NCBI GenBank assembly: GCA_016931515.1
Contig: JAFGEQ010000011.1
Span: 1-64,000, forward strand
Source: a candidate division CSSED10-310 bacterium
Lineage (GTDB): Bacteria > CSSED10-310
Direction of reading: 5' to 3'
DNA length: 64,000 nt
Every line of letters starts with the position of its first letter. Position 1 is the first letter of the stretch. Of this stretch, positions 1 to 9,365 are shown piece after piece. A program made the translations under genes and the position numbers. The notes beneath the pieces are model-generated. The model searched no databases. It was not told the origin of the DNA and saw nothing but the letters and a program-made list of their open reading frames with translations.

Positions 1-33
1 AAGTTCGTGGGGGTTCGAGTCCCCCCTTCGGCA
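1..33 (+). tRNA. tRNA-Leu, 3' end only (truncated by window edge)
   Basis: Bases 9-13 and 21-25 form a GGGGG/CCCCC T stem around a TTCGAGT loop. They are followed by the 3' acceptor strand CTTCGGC (26-32) and discriminator A33. The preceding bases resemble the long variable arm of the complete tRNA-Leu at 56126-56209, and the acceptor strand fits a 5' GCCGAAG end as in several bacterial leucine tRNAs. CCA is not encoded. The anticodon lies outside the window, so the leucine identity is an inference. Confidence 0.75.
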
Positions 34-40
34 ATTCGGG

Positions 41-71
41 AACGTCTCATGGTCAACATGGGACGTTTTTT
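41..71 (+). terminator. Rho-independent terminator after the tRNA
   Basis: An 11-bp stem (41-51 with 57-67, one G-U pair) closes a 5-base loop and runs into T residues 66-71. It ends the upstream tRNA transcript. The T tract also contains the stop codon of the convergent gene that ends at 70. Confidence 0.85.
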
Positions 72-2247
72 ATTGAAGAAGATCACTGAGCAACGGTCCA
101 TCTCCATGAATGATCGTGGCTTCCGCTGATTCCATGGCGGTTTTCAAATTTAAACTGGCTGCAGAGTGATTCTGCAAAGCACCCTCGGCCAGGTATTTGA
201 GATATGCGAGTGAGCCCTTGCCAAACCCATCAATGTCCGTTAACTGGCAGGAGTTAAAATACTCACGCGCCCGATCCGGGCGACCTATCGCCAGACAAAA
301 CACACCTGCCTGAATGAGAAGCGGATCAGCAGGTGTTTCCGATTTCCCCAATTCGATCTCCAGATAAGCCAACAGTAAATTATACATGATCCCGGAATGC
401 TCCAGGGCAGTAACCATCGGTTGACGCTTCATATCGATGGATGTCACGATTCGGCGCTCTCCACGAACAGCGACGAGAGGCATTGTTTGCGGACTGTCTG
501 GATCTTCCAGAATCCGGTTGAAATCGCGATCGCTGATAAGGGGTATATTATTCACTGAGACTATGACGTCGCCAATTTGCAACGGTGATGTTTCTGCGGG
601 ACCACCTATAATAATCTGTGAAATTACAACATCTTGCCCGATATTCGTCACACGTAATCCTGAGCGCAGACGGGTCAATGGAGGGATGTCACTGATATAG
701 GAATTAAGGGGTTTGAGAGACGCAATGGTCGGCAATCCAGGCGCGATACTCAGAATGTCAGGTTTTGATGAATCCCTATGAATGAAAAACATCTGACTGT
801 GAAACGGTGAGTTCGCCGGTTCCAGTTTTGCAAATGCGATAACGGATGTATCTGTATCAGAAAGAGACGCAACCATATTTTCTACTTTTGCCAGCCAGTT
901 CGGGTCGTGTGGATTGAATGATGGGGAAGCCAGACTCTCTATTACTGACGCAACAACGGGTCTCATGCGATATCTGTGGGCTACGGTTCCACGGATCACA
1001 TTCAATTTATTCGTACTGGTCAGCCACTCGGCTAGAGAGATCTCACCTTCAATACTGAGGCCTTTATCTGACGACACACTGCCCAGGAAAAGCACTGATG
1101 GTCTGGGTTCAGCCAGAAACTCGGATGTGTCGTCCGCTTTGAGTATTGTGGTTTCCTGCCATTTCGTGCCATCACTAAATTCAACGCGGATTGTTCGTTC
1201 GCCCGGGCAAATCACAATATCCGTTAACGGTGTTTTGCCATACCATTCACCATCAATGAATACATTCTGGTCGGAAGGTATGGAGTCTACACTTGTCCGA
1301 GTTTCTGATTTCGGAAGCACGACTAATGGAATGAAATAGTCGGCTGGTTCCAAGGTAAACGTATAGGTGATGGGCTGCCGGCAAGCTTTTTCAAGCCTGA
1401 TAGTACTTTCTCCTGCTGGAATCAACGGTATATAGATGGGTTCACTGAAATTAAAGGGATCGAACCCCATGGTCTGTAAAAGCAAGTATTTCCAAGGTGT
1501 TACCGGTTGGGTCTGGATGGATCGGGGTAAAGTACTAATAGAGACAGACGTTCCGGCGGGGGAGACCCAGATGAAAAGACCGCCGGTGTTTCGTTTCAAC
1601 TGGGCATTAATTACCCTTGTTTCCTGATGAACAATTAGAACTCTCTGTCTAAAACTGTCAAATCCGTTGTGAACTACTTCAAAGTCATGCTCACCAACTG
1701 GAGCGAAGGCGTTATCCATCGGCGTTACTCCGAACTCCGTACCATCCATTATCACCGTAGAACCGACGGGATCGCTCAGAATAGTAACAAATCCGGTGTG
1801 TTTCTCCCGAATCGCTTCGAACCATTCCGCTACTTCCGGGGTCGCCAGGTTGCCGGCAAGTGACACGGATGGCTCCTTTCTCAGCAATTCATCAGCATAT
1901 GATTCCGCCATGACCGGATCGCCTCCGTAATATAACAGGATCGCCTGAAGCAGGAGAGTCCTATGGATCAAGCTCTGCGCCTCCTGTCTGTCAGCGGGAG
2001 ACAGTCTGGGCATCAGGTTTTCACAATGTTGACGGATCGAAAGCAACTGCTCGATACTGACATCTAATTCCGAATCTTTGACTGCACTCTCAAGAACATC
2101 GAGTCTAAGAGACATCTCACGAAATGTTTTTGTTTGAGGCAAATTTTCTTCTTGTATCTGAGCGCACACATCCGTGAGAGGGCAGATACTAATGACCAAC
2201 AGAATGGATGACAGGACTGCGAATTTATCGAAAACGGTATATTTCAT
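70..2247 (-). CDS. PEGA/PDZ-domain exported protein
   Basis: Secreted or periplasmic protein of 725 residues with an N-terminal hydrophobic signal (about residues 9-29). A helical, TPR-like stretch follows (about 45-145), then PEGA-type beta repeats (about 150-215 and 320-375; 'VTILSDPVGSTVIMDG' is a typical PEGA strand pair). A PDZ-like domain lies near residues 530-610, with 'LQIGDVIVSVNNIPL' as its ligand-groove signature. The C-terminal 100 residues look TPR-like again. It is the last gene of a three-gene operon and overlaps the preceding gene by 23 bp, which suggests translational coupling. PEGA domains are associated with surface-layer or envelope scaffolding; the exact role is unknown. 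No catalytic residues are apparent. Confidence 0.75.
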   Translation of the reverse strand: MKYTVFDKFAVLSSILLVISICPLTDVCAQIQEENLPQTKTFREMSLRLDVLESAVKDSELDVSIEQLLSIRQHCENLMPRLSPADRQEAQSLIHRTLLLQAILLYYGGDPVMAESYADELLRKEPSVSLAGNLATPEVAEWFEAIREKHTGFVTILSDPVGSTVIMDGTEFGVTPMDNAFAPVGEHDFEVVHNGFDSFRQRVLIVHQETRVINAQLKRNTGGLFIWVSPAGTSVSISTLPRSIQTQPVTPWKYLLLQTMGFDPFNFSEPIYIPLIPAGESTIRLEKACRQPITYTFTLEPADYFIPLVVLPKSETRTSVDSIPSDQNVFIDGEWYGKTPLTDIVICPGERTIRVEFSDGTKWQETTILKADDTSEFLAEPRPSVLFLGSVSSDKGLSIEGEISLAEWLTSTNKLNVIRGTVAHRYRMRPVVASVIESLASPSFNPHDPNWLAKVENMVASLSDTDTSVIAFAKLEPANSPFHSQMFFIHRDSSKPDILSIAPGLPTIASLKPLNSYISDIPPLTRLRSGLRVTNIGQDVVISQIIIGGPAETSPLQIGDVIVSVNNIPLISDRDFNRILEDPDSPQTMPLVAVRGERRIVTSIDMKRQPMVTALEHSGIMYNLLLAYLEIELGKSETPADPLLIQAGVFCLAIGRPDRAREYFNSCQLTDIDGFGKGSLAYLKYLAEGALQNHSAASLNLKTAMESAEATIIHGDGPLLSDLLQ

Positions 2248-3355
2248 GTTTTCTCTTATCAGTGATGTAGATGCTGCCGTCCGATCCGACGACGATTGCG
2301 GACGGCGATTTCAAAATATCCTCTTCCGGATCGAGGTTCACGGTATGCAGGCAGGACCCACGGGGTGAGAAAATCGTTACCGTCCGATTGTCGTTAAGTA
2401 TGTAAAGGTGTCCGAACCAATCGATAGCCATGGCAACAGGGTCGGCCAGAATGTACCCCGGACCCTTGTACGGTATTTTGACTTCAGGTGAGTTACCCAC
2501 AGTGATAATCATCCGGGAGGTCGGCGACATCATCCAGCATCCTCCGTAAGGATGGGGCAGGAGCTTTTCATCTCCACTGGGAGCACCGATCGCTATCGGA
2601 CCAAGATATTGACCATCCTGATTGAAACGGAGCATCTGAGTGTTTCTGCGATCAAGAATCAGCCACTCATCGCTGACTGTGAAAGCAGCATCGATAATTC
2701 TTTCAATATCACCTGCTCCCTGGAAACTGTACATTTTCTGTTTTTCCCAGAAACCATAATCCGTAATGATGACGGGATTATCCCCGATCGCTTTAAGAAA
2801 CCTGCTGTGATCGGGTAATGGTGTAGTCGGAGGTATGGCCTGGTATCGCCCTTTCTCATCCGGTGACAATGTTATCAATCGATAACGATCCATGACCAGG
2901 ATCTGACCGTTTTCCGTCAACGCGATATCAGTTGGACTCTCCATCTCAATGCCACTGATCTGAAAATGCCGATCGATTCGAAATTCTCTGCCGGGTATGT
3001 ATATTTGTTGCAAAACACTCAGTCGATCAAGCAAAATCGCTTTGCGTTCAACAGAAATATCCGGATTATTTATGGCGATTTCCAACCATTCCATCGCTAT
3101 CGGCGCTTTATGAACGATCACACACACTTTTGCGAACATTTCACAAGCAGAGATACCATCAGTACCCGATGGATTTCGCCAGAGAAAATCCAGGAGTGAT
3201 GCTTCAGCTTTTTGCCAATCCTGACTTTTCATCATTTGCTCAATCAAAGCCAATGATCGCGGGTTTTCAGCCCGGCAAGTGAGAGACAGTCCAATCGGGA
3301 GCAGATGTGAAAAAGCCGTGACAAGCAAGAGCAATGTCATGTAGCGTGTTTTCAT
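2225..3355 (-). CDS. Exported NHL-like beta-propeller protein
   Basis: The start is set at 3355 because that ATG overlaps the stop of the upstream gene (ATGA) and has an AAAGGA ribosome site; the longer reading frame would begin inside the upstream gene. The product is about 376 residues. It has a signal peptide (hydrophobic 'MTLLLLVTAF' core), a short helical region, and then repeated beta-propeller blades ('PTDIALTENGQILVMDRYRL', 'PSAIVVGSDGSIYITD') like NHL or SMP-30 repeats. Such propellers usually bind proteins or glycans. It is the middle gene of the PEGA operon, so a role as an envelope-complex partner is likely. No enzyme motif is recognised. Confidence 0.75.
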   Translation of the reverse strand: MKTRYMTLLLLVTAFSHLLPIGLSLTCRAENPRSLALIEQMMKSQDWQKAEASLLDFLWRNPSGTDGISACEMFAKVCVIVHKAPIAMEWLEIAINNPDISVERKAILLDRLSVLQQIYIPGREFRIDRHFQISGIEMESPTDIALTENGQILVMDRYRLITLSPDEKGRYQAIPPTTPLPDHSRFLKAIGDNPVIITDYGFWEKQKMYSFQGAGDIERIIDAAFTVSDEWLILDRRNTQMLRFNQDGQYLGPIAIGAPSGDEKLLPHPYGGCWMMSPTSRMIITVGNSPEVKIPYKGPGYILADPVAMAIDWFGHLYILNDNRTVTIFSPRGSCLHTVNLDPEEDILKSPSAIVVGSDGSIYITDKRKHEIYRFR

Positions 3356-4482
3356 CTGGAACATCCTTTTACGACCGGGATTCGCCGTGTCTGACCCGAT
3401 ACGACCTTGACCCAAATGCTTTGCGCATCGCTACACTGACTCCATCGGAATTCCACTTTGTAAAGTCCGGGCGCTACTTCGTAGGTGCCGGGTGTTCTAC
3501 CAATCTCGTGATTAGCAACGGAGACCATTGCGCCAGGTGGATCGGAGGACAGAGCCATTTTTCCCGGTGGGTCGAGAATGATCGATTCGGTTTTCCCGGG
3601 TTTGATTGTAGTGGATTGTTCCAGGTTCAACAAATAGTCGGGATTGACGATACGGACGATTTGTTTCCCGGATGAAACTTGCACGGATGCTGATTTTTTA
3701 TCCTGTATAACGCGTTTGGATCCCACGTATACATCAACGGGATAGCTGCTTCTGATATCGAGTTTCCCTTTTTTCTCTTCTTTTGTGGAAGATGTCTTTT
3801 TCGAATTCTTTTGAGATGATTCTTCCTTGGGCAGCTTGTTAAGGTTCAGTATCACCGGATCGGAAAGACCCTTTCCGGGCACATTCAACTCAAAAGTGGC
3901 GGTTTCATATCCGTCTTTTACGGCCTTTATTTTCACTGTCTCGCCTGTTTTGAGTTCGTATTCCATCGGGGTTGTTTTATTGGTGGACACACCATCGATC
4001 TCAATAACAGCTCCCGAGGGTTTTGACTTAATTTTAATCTTGACAAACTCCGGAGTGAGACTGAATCGAGCCTCGATTTTTTCTGGTGAGAAAACAATGT
4101 CCGCCTGATCGGATCGGCCGACGATCTCCGGAGGTTTTTGAGGGTCGGCCGGAATCCGGATCAATAATTTTTCCGGAAGATACGCAGGGTGTTGAGCGTC
4201 TAAGATATGTTCGGATCCTCTGGTCCAGGTAACCGGTATTTGAATCGGTTTTTCCAATACAACCATATCCAGTTTGACAGATGCATCCTGCGGTTCGATC
4301 GAAACAACGAGTTGACTCCGGATCGAATCATCTCTAAGTCCCAGCATCCGTAGAATTCCGTCCGCTCCAAGGAACACCGCTCCGAGAGATGACATAATTA
4401 TCAGCACGATTAATATAAAGAAGGGTAATCTGAATTTTTCCCAAAAAGTCGGTTCGGACCAGTCGACATCTAAACGATTCAT
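3352..4482 (-). CDS. PEGA-domain membrane-anchored protein
   Basis: Start chosen at 4482 because GAGG lies 5 bases upstream; the longer frame to 4593 has no ribosome site. The protein is about 376 residues. One transmembrane segment near residues 19-40 (PFFILIVLIIMSSLGAVFL) follows a short cytoplasmic tail. Outside it are three or more PEGA-like repeats ('IKSKPSGAVIEIDGVS', 'ALSSDPPGAMVSVANHEIG') separated by a Lys/Ser/Glu-rich linker near residue 220. It is the first gene of the operon with the propeller protein (4-bp ATGA overlap). The PEGA repeats presumably fold as tandem beta sandwiches outside the membrane. Function unknown; a scaffold or envelope anchor is the best guess. Confidence 0.78.
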   Translation of the reverse strand: MNRLDVDWSEPTFWEKFRLPFFILIVLIIMSSLGAVFLGADGILRMLGLRDDSIRSQLVVSIEPQDASVKLDMVVLEKPIQIPVTWTRGSEHILDAQHPAYLPEKLLIRIPADPQKPPEIVGRSDQADIVFSPEKIEARFSLTPEFVKIKIKSKPSGAVIEIDGVSTNKTTPMEYELKTGETVKIKAVKDGYETATFELNVPGKGLSDPVILNLNKLPKEESSQKNSKKTSSTKEEKKGKLDIRSSYPVDVYVGSKRVIQDKKSASVQVSSGKQIVRIVNPDYLLNLEQSTTIKPGKTESIILDPPGKMALSSDPPGAMVSVANHEIGRTPGTYEVAPGLYKVEFRWSQCSDAQSIWVKVVSGQTRRIPVVKGCSR

Positions 4483-4659
4483 AACAACCTCATCGGACCT
4501 GTTTACGGCATTAATACTAACCCCGTCGATATATCGAGGCAAGTAAATAACCATAAATAGTATCTTTATCGCAGTTCGAAATCCGTCTTTCATTATTCTG
4601 TGTTAAAGATCGTTGCAAGGATGGTAGGATAGAGGAGACGGACGACGAGGGAGGACATT

Positions 4660-6147
4660 ATGCCGCGATCACTGCGAATAGCTTTTATTGCTTCAGAATG
4701 CGATCCATTCATCAAAACCGGAGGTTTGGCGGATGTCATTGGTTCATTGCCGGGAGCCCTTCGGAGACTGGGTCATGAACCTGTAATCATAGTTCCGCGA
4801 TATGCTGGATTAAACCTTGAAAGGTTCAGACTCCGTCGGGCATTCGACAAGCTGGGGGTCTGGATGGGTAACTGCCTGGAATGGTGTGCAGTGGATCAGA
4901 CGGCGTTGGATGATATCCCGGCCTTTTTTATTGAGAGTAATAAGTTTTTTGACAGGAATGGTCTGTATCATGACGATACATTCCGGGATTATCCCGATAA
5001 TGCCTACCGATTCGGCTTCTTCTCACGTGCTGCTTTGCAGTTACTGATTGATCTCAGACAGAAAATTGATGTCATACACATTCATGATTGGCAAACCAGT
5101 TCCTGTGCAGCCTATCAGAAGATATGGCATTGGAATAACGAGATTCTGGGTAATACTGCATCGGTTCTGACCATACATAATATCGCGTACCAGGGCGTCT
5201 ACCCGGTGGACTGTTACGAGTATCTCGGATTTCAATGGGGCAATTTTACATCCCAAAAATTCGAGGATCATGGTCGCGTCAATCTCCTGAAAGGAGGCAT
5301 TCATTACTCCGACAGGATTACAACCGTCAGTCAAAAACACGCGGACGAAGTTCGCACGCCGGAGTATGCCTACGGCATGGCACCGTATCTCAATATCAAA
5401 GCGGAACGATTCAGCGGCATACTGAATGGGATCGATTATTCGATCTGGAACCCCGAAATTGATCCATTGATCCCTGCTGTCTATTCTCGATTTGATATGA
5501 CAGGCAAGGCAACCTGCAAACGGAATCTTCAGGAACGAATGGGCCTGACAGTCGACGCAACGATTCCGCTTATTGGAGTAATCAGTCGGTTTGCTTCTCA
5601 AAAGGGACTGCATTTATTCGCCGCTGCAGTCTCTGAACTGATGAATGAGATGATATTCCAGTGCGTGATTTTGGGTTCTGGAGATCCATATCTCGAGACT
5701 TTTTTTCGGGAGCTTCCTGCGCAATATCCCGGCCGGGTGGCATCGTTCATTGGATTCAATAACGAGCTGGCGCATTGGATCGAAGCCGGTTCGGACTGTT
5801 TTCTTATGCCGTCGCTGTATGAACCTTGTGGTTTAAACCAATTGTATTCATTGAAATACGGCGCATTGCCGATAGTCAGGGCGACCGGAGGACTTGATGA
5901 TTCGATTGACCAGTATTGTGAGCGAACGGGATCAGGGACGGGATTCAAGTTTTTCGAGCCATCACCGAAGGCACTGAGTAACACGGTGGGGTGGGCGGTG
6001 AGTACCTGGTACGACCGTTCCGGGCATTTTCGGCAGATGCAGGCTGCAGCTATGGAGAAGGATTTTTCGTGGGATGTCAGCGCTGTAGCATATGAGGATG
6101 TTTATTTTCAGGCACTGAATGACAGAATGGGTTCATCCGGAGTTTGA
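4660..6147 (+). CDS. glgA: Glycogen synthase (ADP-glucose type, GT5)
   Basis: Transfers glucose from ADP-glucose to the non-reducing end of alpha-1,4-glucan. The N-terminal ADP-glucose-binding loop KTGGLADV is at residues 19-26. The C-terminal Rossmann half has 'GVISRFASQKG' and the donor-site region 'LYEPCGLNQLYSLKYG' followed by 'TGGLDD'. Its length of 495 residues is normal for bacterial GlgA. The start has a GGAGG site 5 bases upstream. It opens a plus-strand cluster that also carries two glgC-type genes, so glycogen synthesis from glucose-1-phosphate is the clear role. The gene is divergent from the PEGA operon. Confidence 0.95.
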   Translation: MPRSLRIAFIASECDPFIKTGGLADVIGSLPGALRRLGHEPVIIVPRYAGLNLERFRLRRAFDKLGVWMGNCLEWCAVDQTALDDIPAFFIESNKFFDRNGLYHDDTFRDYPDNAYRFGFFSRAALQLLIDLRQKIDVIHIHDWQTSSCAAYQKIWHWNNEILGNTASVLTIHNIAYQGVYPVDCYEYLGFQWGNFTSQKFEDHGRVNLLKGGIHYSDRITTVSQKHADEVRTPEYAYGMAPYLNIKAERFSGILNGIDYSIWNPEIDPLIPAVYSRFDMTGKATCKRNLQERMGLTVDATIPLIGVISRFASQKGLHLFAAAVSELMNEMIFQCVILGSGDPYLETFFRELPAQYPGRVASFIGFNNELAHWIEAGSDCFLMPSLYEPCGLNQLYSLKYGALPIVRATGGLDDSIDQYCERTGSGTGFKFFEPSPKALSNTVGWAVSTWYDRSGHFRQMQAAAMEKDFSWDVSAVAYEDVYFQALNDRMGSSGV

Positions 6148-6223
6148 ACACTGGAGATATCTTCTATATATTACGAGACTTGATAGTCCATGGACTTAGA
6201 CAAACCGGGAGTATTCAGATAGC

Positions 6224-7336
6224 ATGTCAGTACCCAACTACCTGGAATTTGCAACTAGGATTTTTCACAAGCGGAATGCTCTGCCGCATTATCTCGTTTT
6301 TTTTGTCACGAAAAACTGCACGGCTCATTGCAAGCATTGCTTGCTAGGTGATGGTCAGCAAAGCTCCAACGAGCTGACTCTCGAAGAGATCGAGATGATG
6401 ACGAAACACATGGATCCCCTGCTGTTTCTACTCATCACAGGAGGTGATCCATTTCTAAGGAATGATATCGCGCAGATCGTGCAGATTTTCTATAAAAATC
6501 CTGGATTTCGTAATTTAGGGATCCCATCGAATGGTTTTCTGACCGATAGAATCGTCGAGCAGAGTGAACGCATTTTAAGGGAGTGTCCGGGGATCGAGTT
6601 TGCGGTGGACATCAGTATCGACGGGATTGGAGCAGACCATGACGAGATTCGTCAGAAACCGGGACTTTTTGAAAAAGCGGTTGCAACATATCGTGAATTG
6701 GAAAAACTGACGAAACGGTATCAAAATTTCAACCTGAATATCGCAGTAACTGTTTCACATTATAATCATGACAAGCTTGATGCCATTTATAATTATCTTC
6801 GTAATGAGCTGGACGTAAAAACGATTAATCATCTTTTATGCAGGGGCAATCCACGAGACAAAGAAGCCCTCGATGTTGACATGGAGAATTACCGGCGATT
6901 CTCCGATCGTCTGGACGAGGATCTGACTCGGAGTGTGTTGAAGGGTTATCATGGATTTTTTGCCGCAGATCTCGTGAATGCGATGAAAACGATTCGGCAG
7001 CGATTAATTCGAAAAATCCGGGATGAGAATCGATTCATAGTGCCATGCTATGCAGCGAAACTGGGAGTTATTCTTTACCCGGATGGGAGTCTGGCACCTT
7101 GTGAGTTGAGGGATGAGATCATCGGAAATCTCCGTACAAATGGCTATAATTTCAGAGCTCTGATGGAATCGGAAGAGGCTCATCGGATTCGTAATCGGAT
7201 AAAAGAACAACGATGTTATTGTACCTATGAATGTTTCCTTACCAATGCCGTTATATTCAACCCTTTGCTGTTCAGTCAGGTACTGCTGGAAACTGCGCGT
7301 GTTAAACTGAGTCGACTTGTTTCGGGAGGCAGGTAG
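6224..7336 (+). CDS. Radical SAM protein with SPASM-like C-terminus
   Basis: The [4Fe-4S]/SAM-binding motif CxxxCxxC is at Cys32, Cys36 and Cys39 (CTAHCKHC). It is followed by the 'LITGGDPFLRNDI' strand typical of the fold (GGDP at about residue 68). Near the C-terminus Cys residues occur in 'FIVPCYAAKLG', 'LAPCELRDEIIGNL' and 'RCYCTYECF', as in SPASM or twitch auxiliary-cluster proteins, though the spacing is not canonical. Length 370. The stop codon abuts the start of the next gene with no spacer, so the two are co-translated. It sits between glgA and glgC, which is unusual. The substrate is unknown; members of this broad group modify peptides, lipids or sugars. Confidence 0.85.
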   Translation: MSVPNYLEFATRIFHKRNALPHYLVFFVTKNCTAHCKHCLLGDGQQSSNELTLEEIEMMTKHMDPLLFLLITGGDPFLRNDIAQIVQIFYKNPGFRNLGIPSNGFLTDRIVEQSERILRECPGIEFAVDISIDGIGADHDEIRQKPGLFEKAVATYRELEKLTKRYQNFNLNIAVTVSHYNHDKLDAIYNYLRNELDVKTINHLLCRGNPRDKEALDVDMENYRRFSDRLDEDLTRSVLKGYHGFFAADLVNAMKTIRQRLIRKIRDENRFIVPCYAAKLGVILYPDGSLAPCELRDEIIGNLRTNGYNFRALMESEEAHRIRNRIKEQRCYCTYECFLTNAVIFNPLLFSQVLLETARVKLSRLVSGGR

Positions 7337-8020
7337 ATGCATAAAGATAGAAAAATAACCGTCGTTATTCCATGTTACAACGAAGAGGGAGGTATCGCCA
7401 GAGTCATACCCAGTCTTCCTGAGTTTATCGATGAAATCATCGTGGTTGACAACAATTCTACAGATCGGACAGCTGAAGTTGCGAGTGCAATGGGAGCACG
7501 TGTTGTCTCGGAACCCCGTCAGGGATATGGATGCGCTTACAAGGCGGGCCTTCCTGCTGCGCAAGGTGATATTGTCGTGACGATGGATGGTGATGGTACG
7601 TATCCCGCGCATGCCATCTCCTACCTTATCGATACACTGTTGATCGACGACCTGGATTTTGTATCGGCCGCCAGAATCCCCGTGCAGTGGGCGCATTGCC
7701 CCAACATGATCAAGCGATATTTCGGGAACATTGCTCTGAGCATCGTGACTTGCATGTTATTCGGTATTCGTCTGAGGGACAGTCAGAGCGGCATGTGGGT
7801 ATTCCGACGCCAAATCCTGGATAAAATCCAGGTCTTGAGTGATGGGATGCCTTTTTCAGAAGAATTCAAGATCCGGGCTTTTCGTCACGAATCGATTTTC
7901 GCCCGTGAGGTTCCGGTTCAGTTCAAGTATATTACACGCGTAGGCGCATCAAAATTAAACTTATGGAAAGATGGGTACCGTAACCTGCTGTATCTTTTCA
8001 AGTTGAGAAGGGAAATGTAG
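7337..8020 (+). CDS. GT2-family glycosyltransferase (DPM synthase-like)
   Basis: A GT-A fold enzyme with 'VVIPCYNEEGGI' at the nucleotide-sugar site, 'IIVVDNNSTDRT' and the DxD motif in 'VTMDGDGTYP'. The length (227) and the absence of transmembrane segments match polyprenyl-phosphate mannosyl/glucosyltransferase-like soluble GT2 proteins. The start follows directly on the radical SAM stop codon. In this setting it could transfer a sugar onto a lipid carrier or onto whatever the radical SAM partner modifies. Donor and acceptor are not predictable. Confidence 0.88.
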   Translation: MHKDRKITVVIPCYNEEGGIARVIPSLPEFIDEIIVVDNNSTDRTAEVASAMGARVVSEPRQGYGCAYKAGLPAAQGDIVVTMDGDGTYPAHAISYLIDTLLIDDLDFVSAARIPVQWAHCPNMIKRYFGNIALSIVTCMLFGIRLRDSQSGMWVFRRQILDKIQVLSDGMPFSEEFKIRAFRHESIFAREVPVQFKYITRVGASKLNLWKDGYRNLLYLFKLRREM

Positions 8021-8057
8021 CGGTTAGCGGCAAGAGGCGGAAGAGGAAGGCAACGCT

Positions 8058-9356
8058 ATGTTCAGGAGATTGAGTCTGTCGCGCGATACTCTGGCTTTGG
8101 TTCTTGCCGGTGGACGGGTGGATGAGTTGGCAGCATTAACGGTTCACCGTCCCAAGGCTGCCATGCCGTTCGGTGGTCTCTACCGTGTTATCGATTGCGT
8201 TCTGACGAATCTGGCGGCCAGTGGCATCAATCGGGTCGGCATTCTGAGCCAGTACAGGCCGCTGTCTCTGATGGATCATGTGCGGAACGGCAAATATTGG
8301 GATCTCAGTGGCTATCGGAGAGGACTGAGTTTTTTACCCCCACATACAGGAGAAACCGATGCTGACTGGTATAAGGGTACAGCTGACGCGTTGTATCAGA
8401 ATTGTGCTTTTATCGAACATAACAGGCGAAATCTGACCCTGATAGTATCGGGTGACCACATTTACAGGATGGATTACCGCGGTCTGTTCGATCTCCACAT
8501 GCAGAGTCAATCGGATCTGACGATTGCTGTCACGCCGGTGCCCGAGACCGAAACACAACGATTCGGGCAGGTCAAAGTGGGACTGGACGGATTAGTGCAG
8601 GAGTATCTCGAGAAACCCGTGAAACCGATTTCCAACCTTGCATCGATGACGGTATATCTGTTTAACACCGATGTTCTCCTGTCGGAGTTACGGCAGAATG
8701 CCAAGACCGGAAAAACATTTCAGATTTATGATGAAATCCTGCCCGATCTGGTTAAAAGGGGCCGGGTCTCCGCTTTTATACATAACGGTTATTGGGCTTA
8801 CAGCCGATCGCTGGAGGCATATTTCAGGGCGAATATGGATTGTCTCGGATCGAAACCGGTTGTCGATCTGGAGCAATGGGAACTCCATACCAATCATGAT
8901 ATCGGACGGATAGGTGATCATCCGCCTTTGCAATCGGGCACAAAATCGGACATCAAGAATTCCATTGTCTCTCCGGGGTGTATTATCAAGGGGAAGGTTA
9001 TCAATTCCATTCTTTCACCGATGGTCTTTGTTGATGAAGGATCAGAAATCGTTGATTCCGTTGTAATGGAAGGAGTGAGAGTTGGAACCGGCAGCATCAT
9101 CCATCGTGCTATGCTGGACAAGTATGTCTCGATAGGAAACAATGTCCGGCTGGGAAGAAAATTTACTCACTCAGAATCGGATTCTCAGACTATTCCGGGG
9201 TTATTGGAATGCGGCATCTCGGTTGTCGGGAAACGGGCAAAGATAGATGATGGCATGGTGATCGGTTGCAATGTTTTGATTTATCCTGATTCACAGCCAA
9301 AACATCAGCTTGGATTGAGAGTGCAGGATGGCACTACTGTTCATCTGGAGAAGTAG
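8058..9356 (+). CDS. GlgC-like glucose-1-phosphate adenylyltransferase subunit, probably catalytically impaired
   Basis: Full-length ADP-glucose pyrophosphorylase relative (432 residues). It has an N-terminal nucleotidyltransferase domain and a C-terminal left-handed beta-helix with hexapeptide repeats. The nucleotide loop, normally GGxGxRL, reads GGRVDEL at residues 18-24, so the catalytic arginine position is Glu23. The nearby lysine (Lys33 in HRPKAAMPF), the SGDHIYRMD metal/base segment and the LEKP sugar-phosphate motif are kept. In plants and Firmicutes, paralogues with similar losses (large subunit, GlgD) act as regulatory partners of an active subunit. It sits 9 bp upstream of an intact copy, which supports a heteromeric pair. 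Residual activity cannot be excluded. Confidence 0.85.
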   Translation: MFRRLSLSRDTLALVLAGGRVDELAALTVHRPKAAMPFGGLYRVIDCVLTNLAASGINRVGILSQYRPLSLMDHVRNGKYWDLSGYRRGLSFLPPHTGETDADWYKGTADALYQNCAFIEHNRRNLTLIVSGDHIYRMDYRGLFDLHMQSQSDLTIAVTPVPETETQRFGQVKVGLDGLVQEYLEKPVKPISNLASMTVYLFNTDVLLSELRQNAKTGKTFQIYDEILPDLVKRGRVSAFIHNGYWAYSRSLEAYFRANMDCLGSKPVVDLEQWELHTNHDIGRIGDHPPLQSGTKSDIKNSIVSPGCIIKGKVINSILSPMVFVDEGSEIVDSVVMEGVRVGTGSIIHRAMLDKYVSIGNNVRLGRKFTHSESDSQTIPGLLECGISVVGKRAKIDDGMVIGCNVLIYPDSQPKHQLGLRVQDGTTVHLEK

Positions 9357-9365
9357 AGGGATACC

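Noticed and set aside
5041-5613. 190-codon minus-strand frame inside glgA
   Set aside because: Shadow of the glgA reading frame, without motifs.
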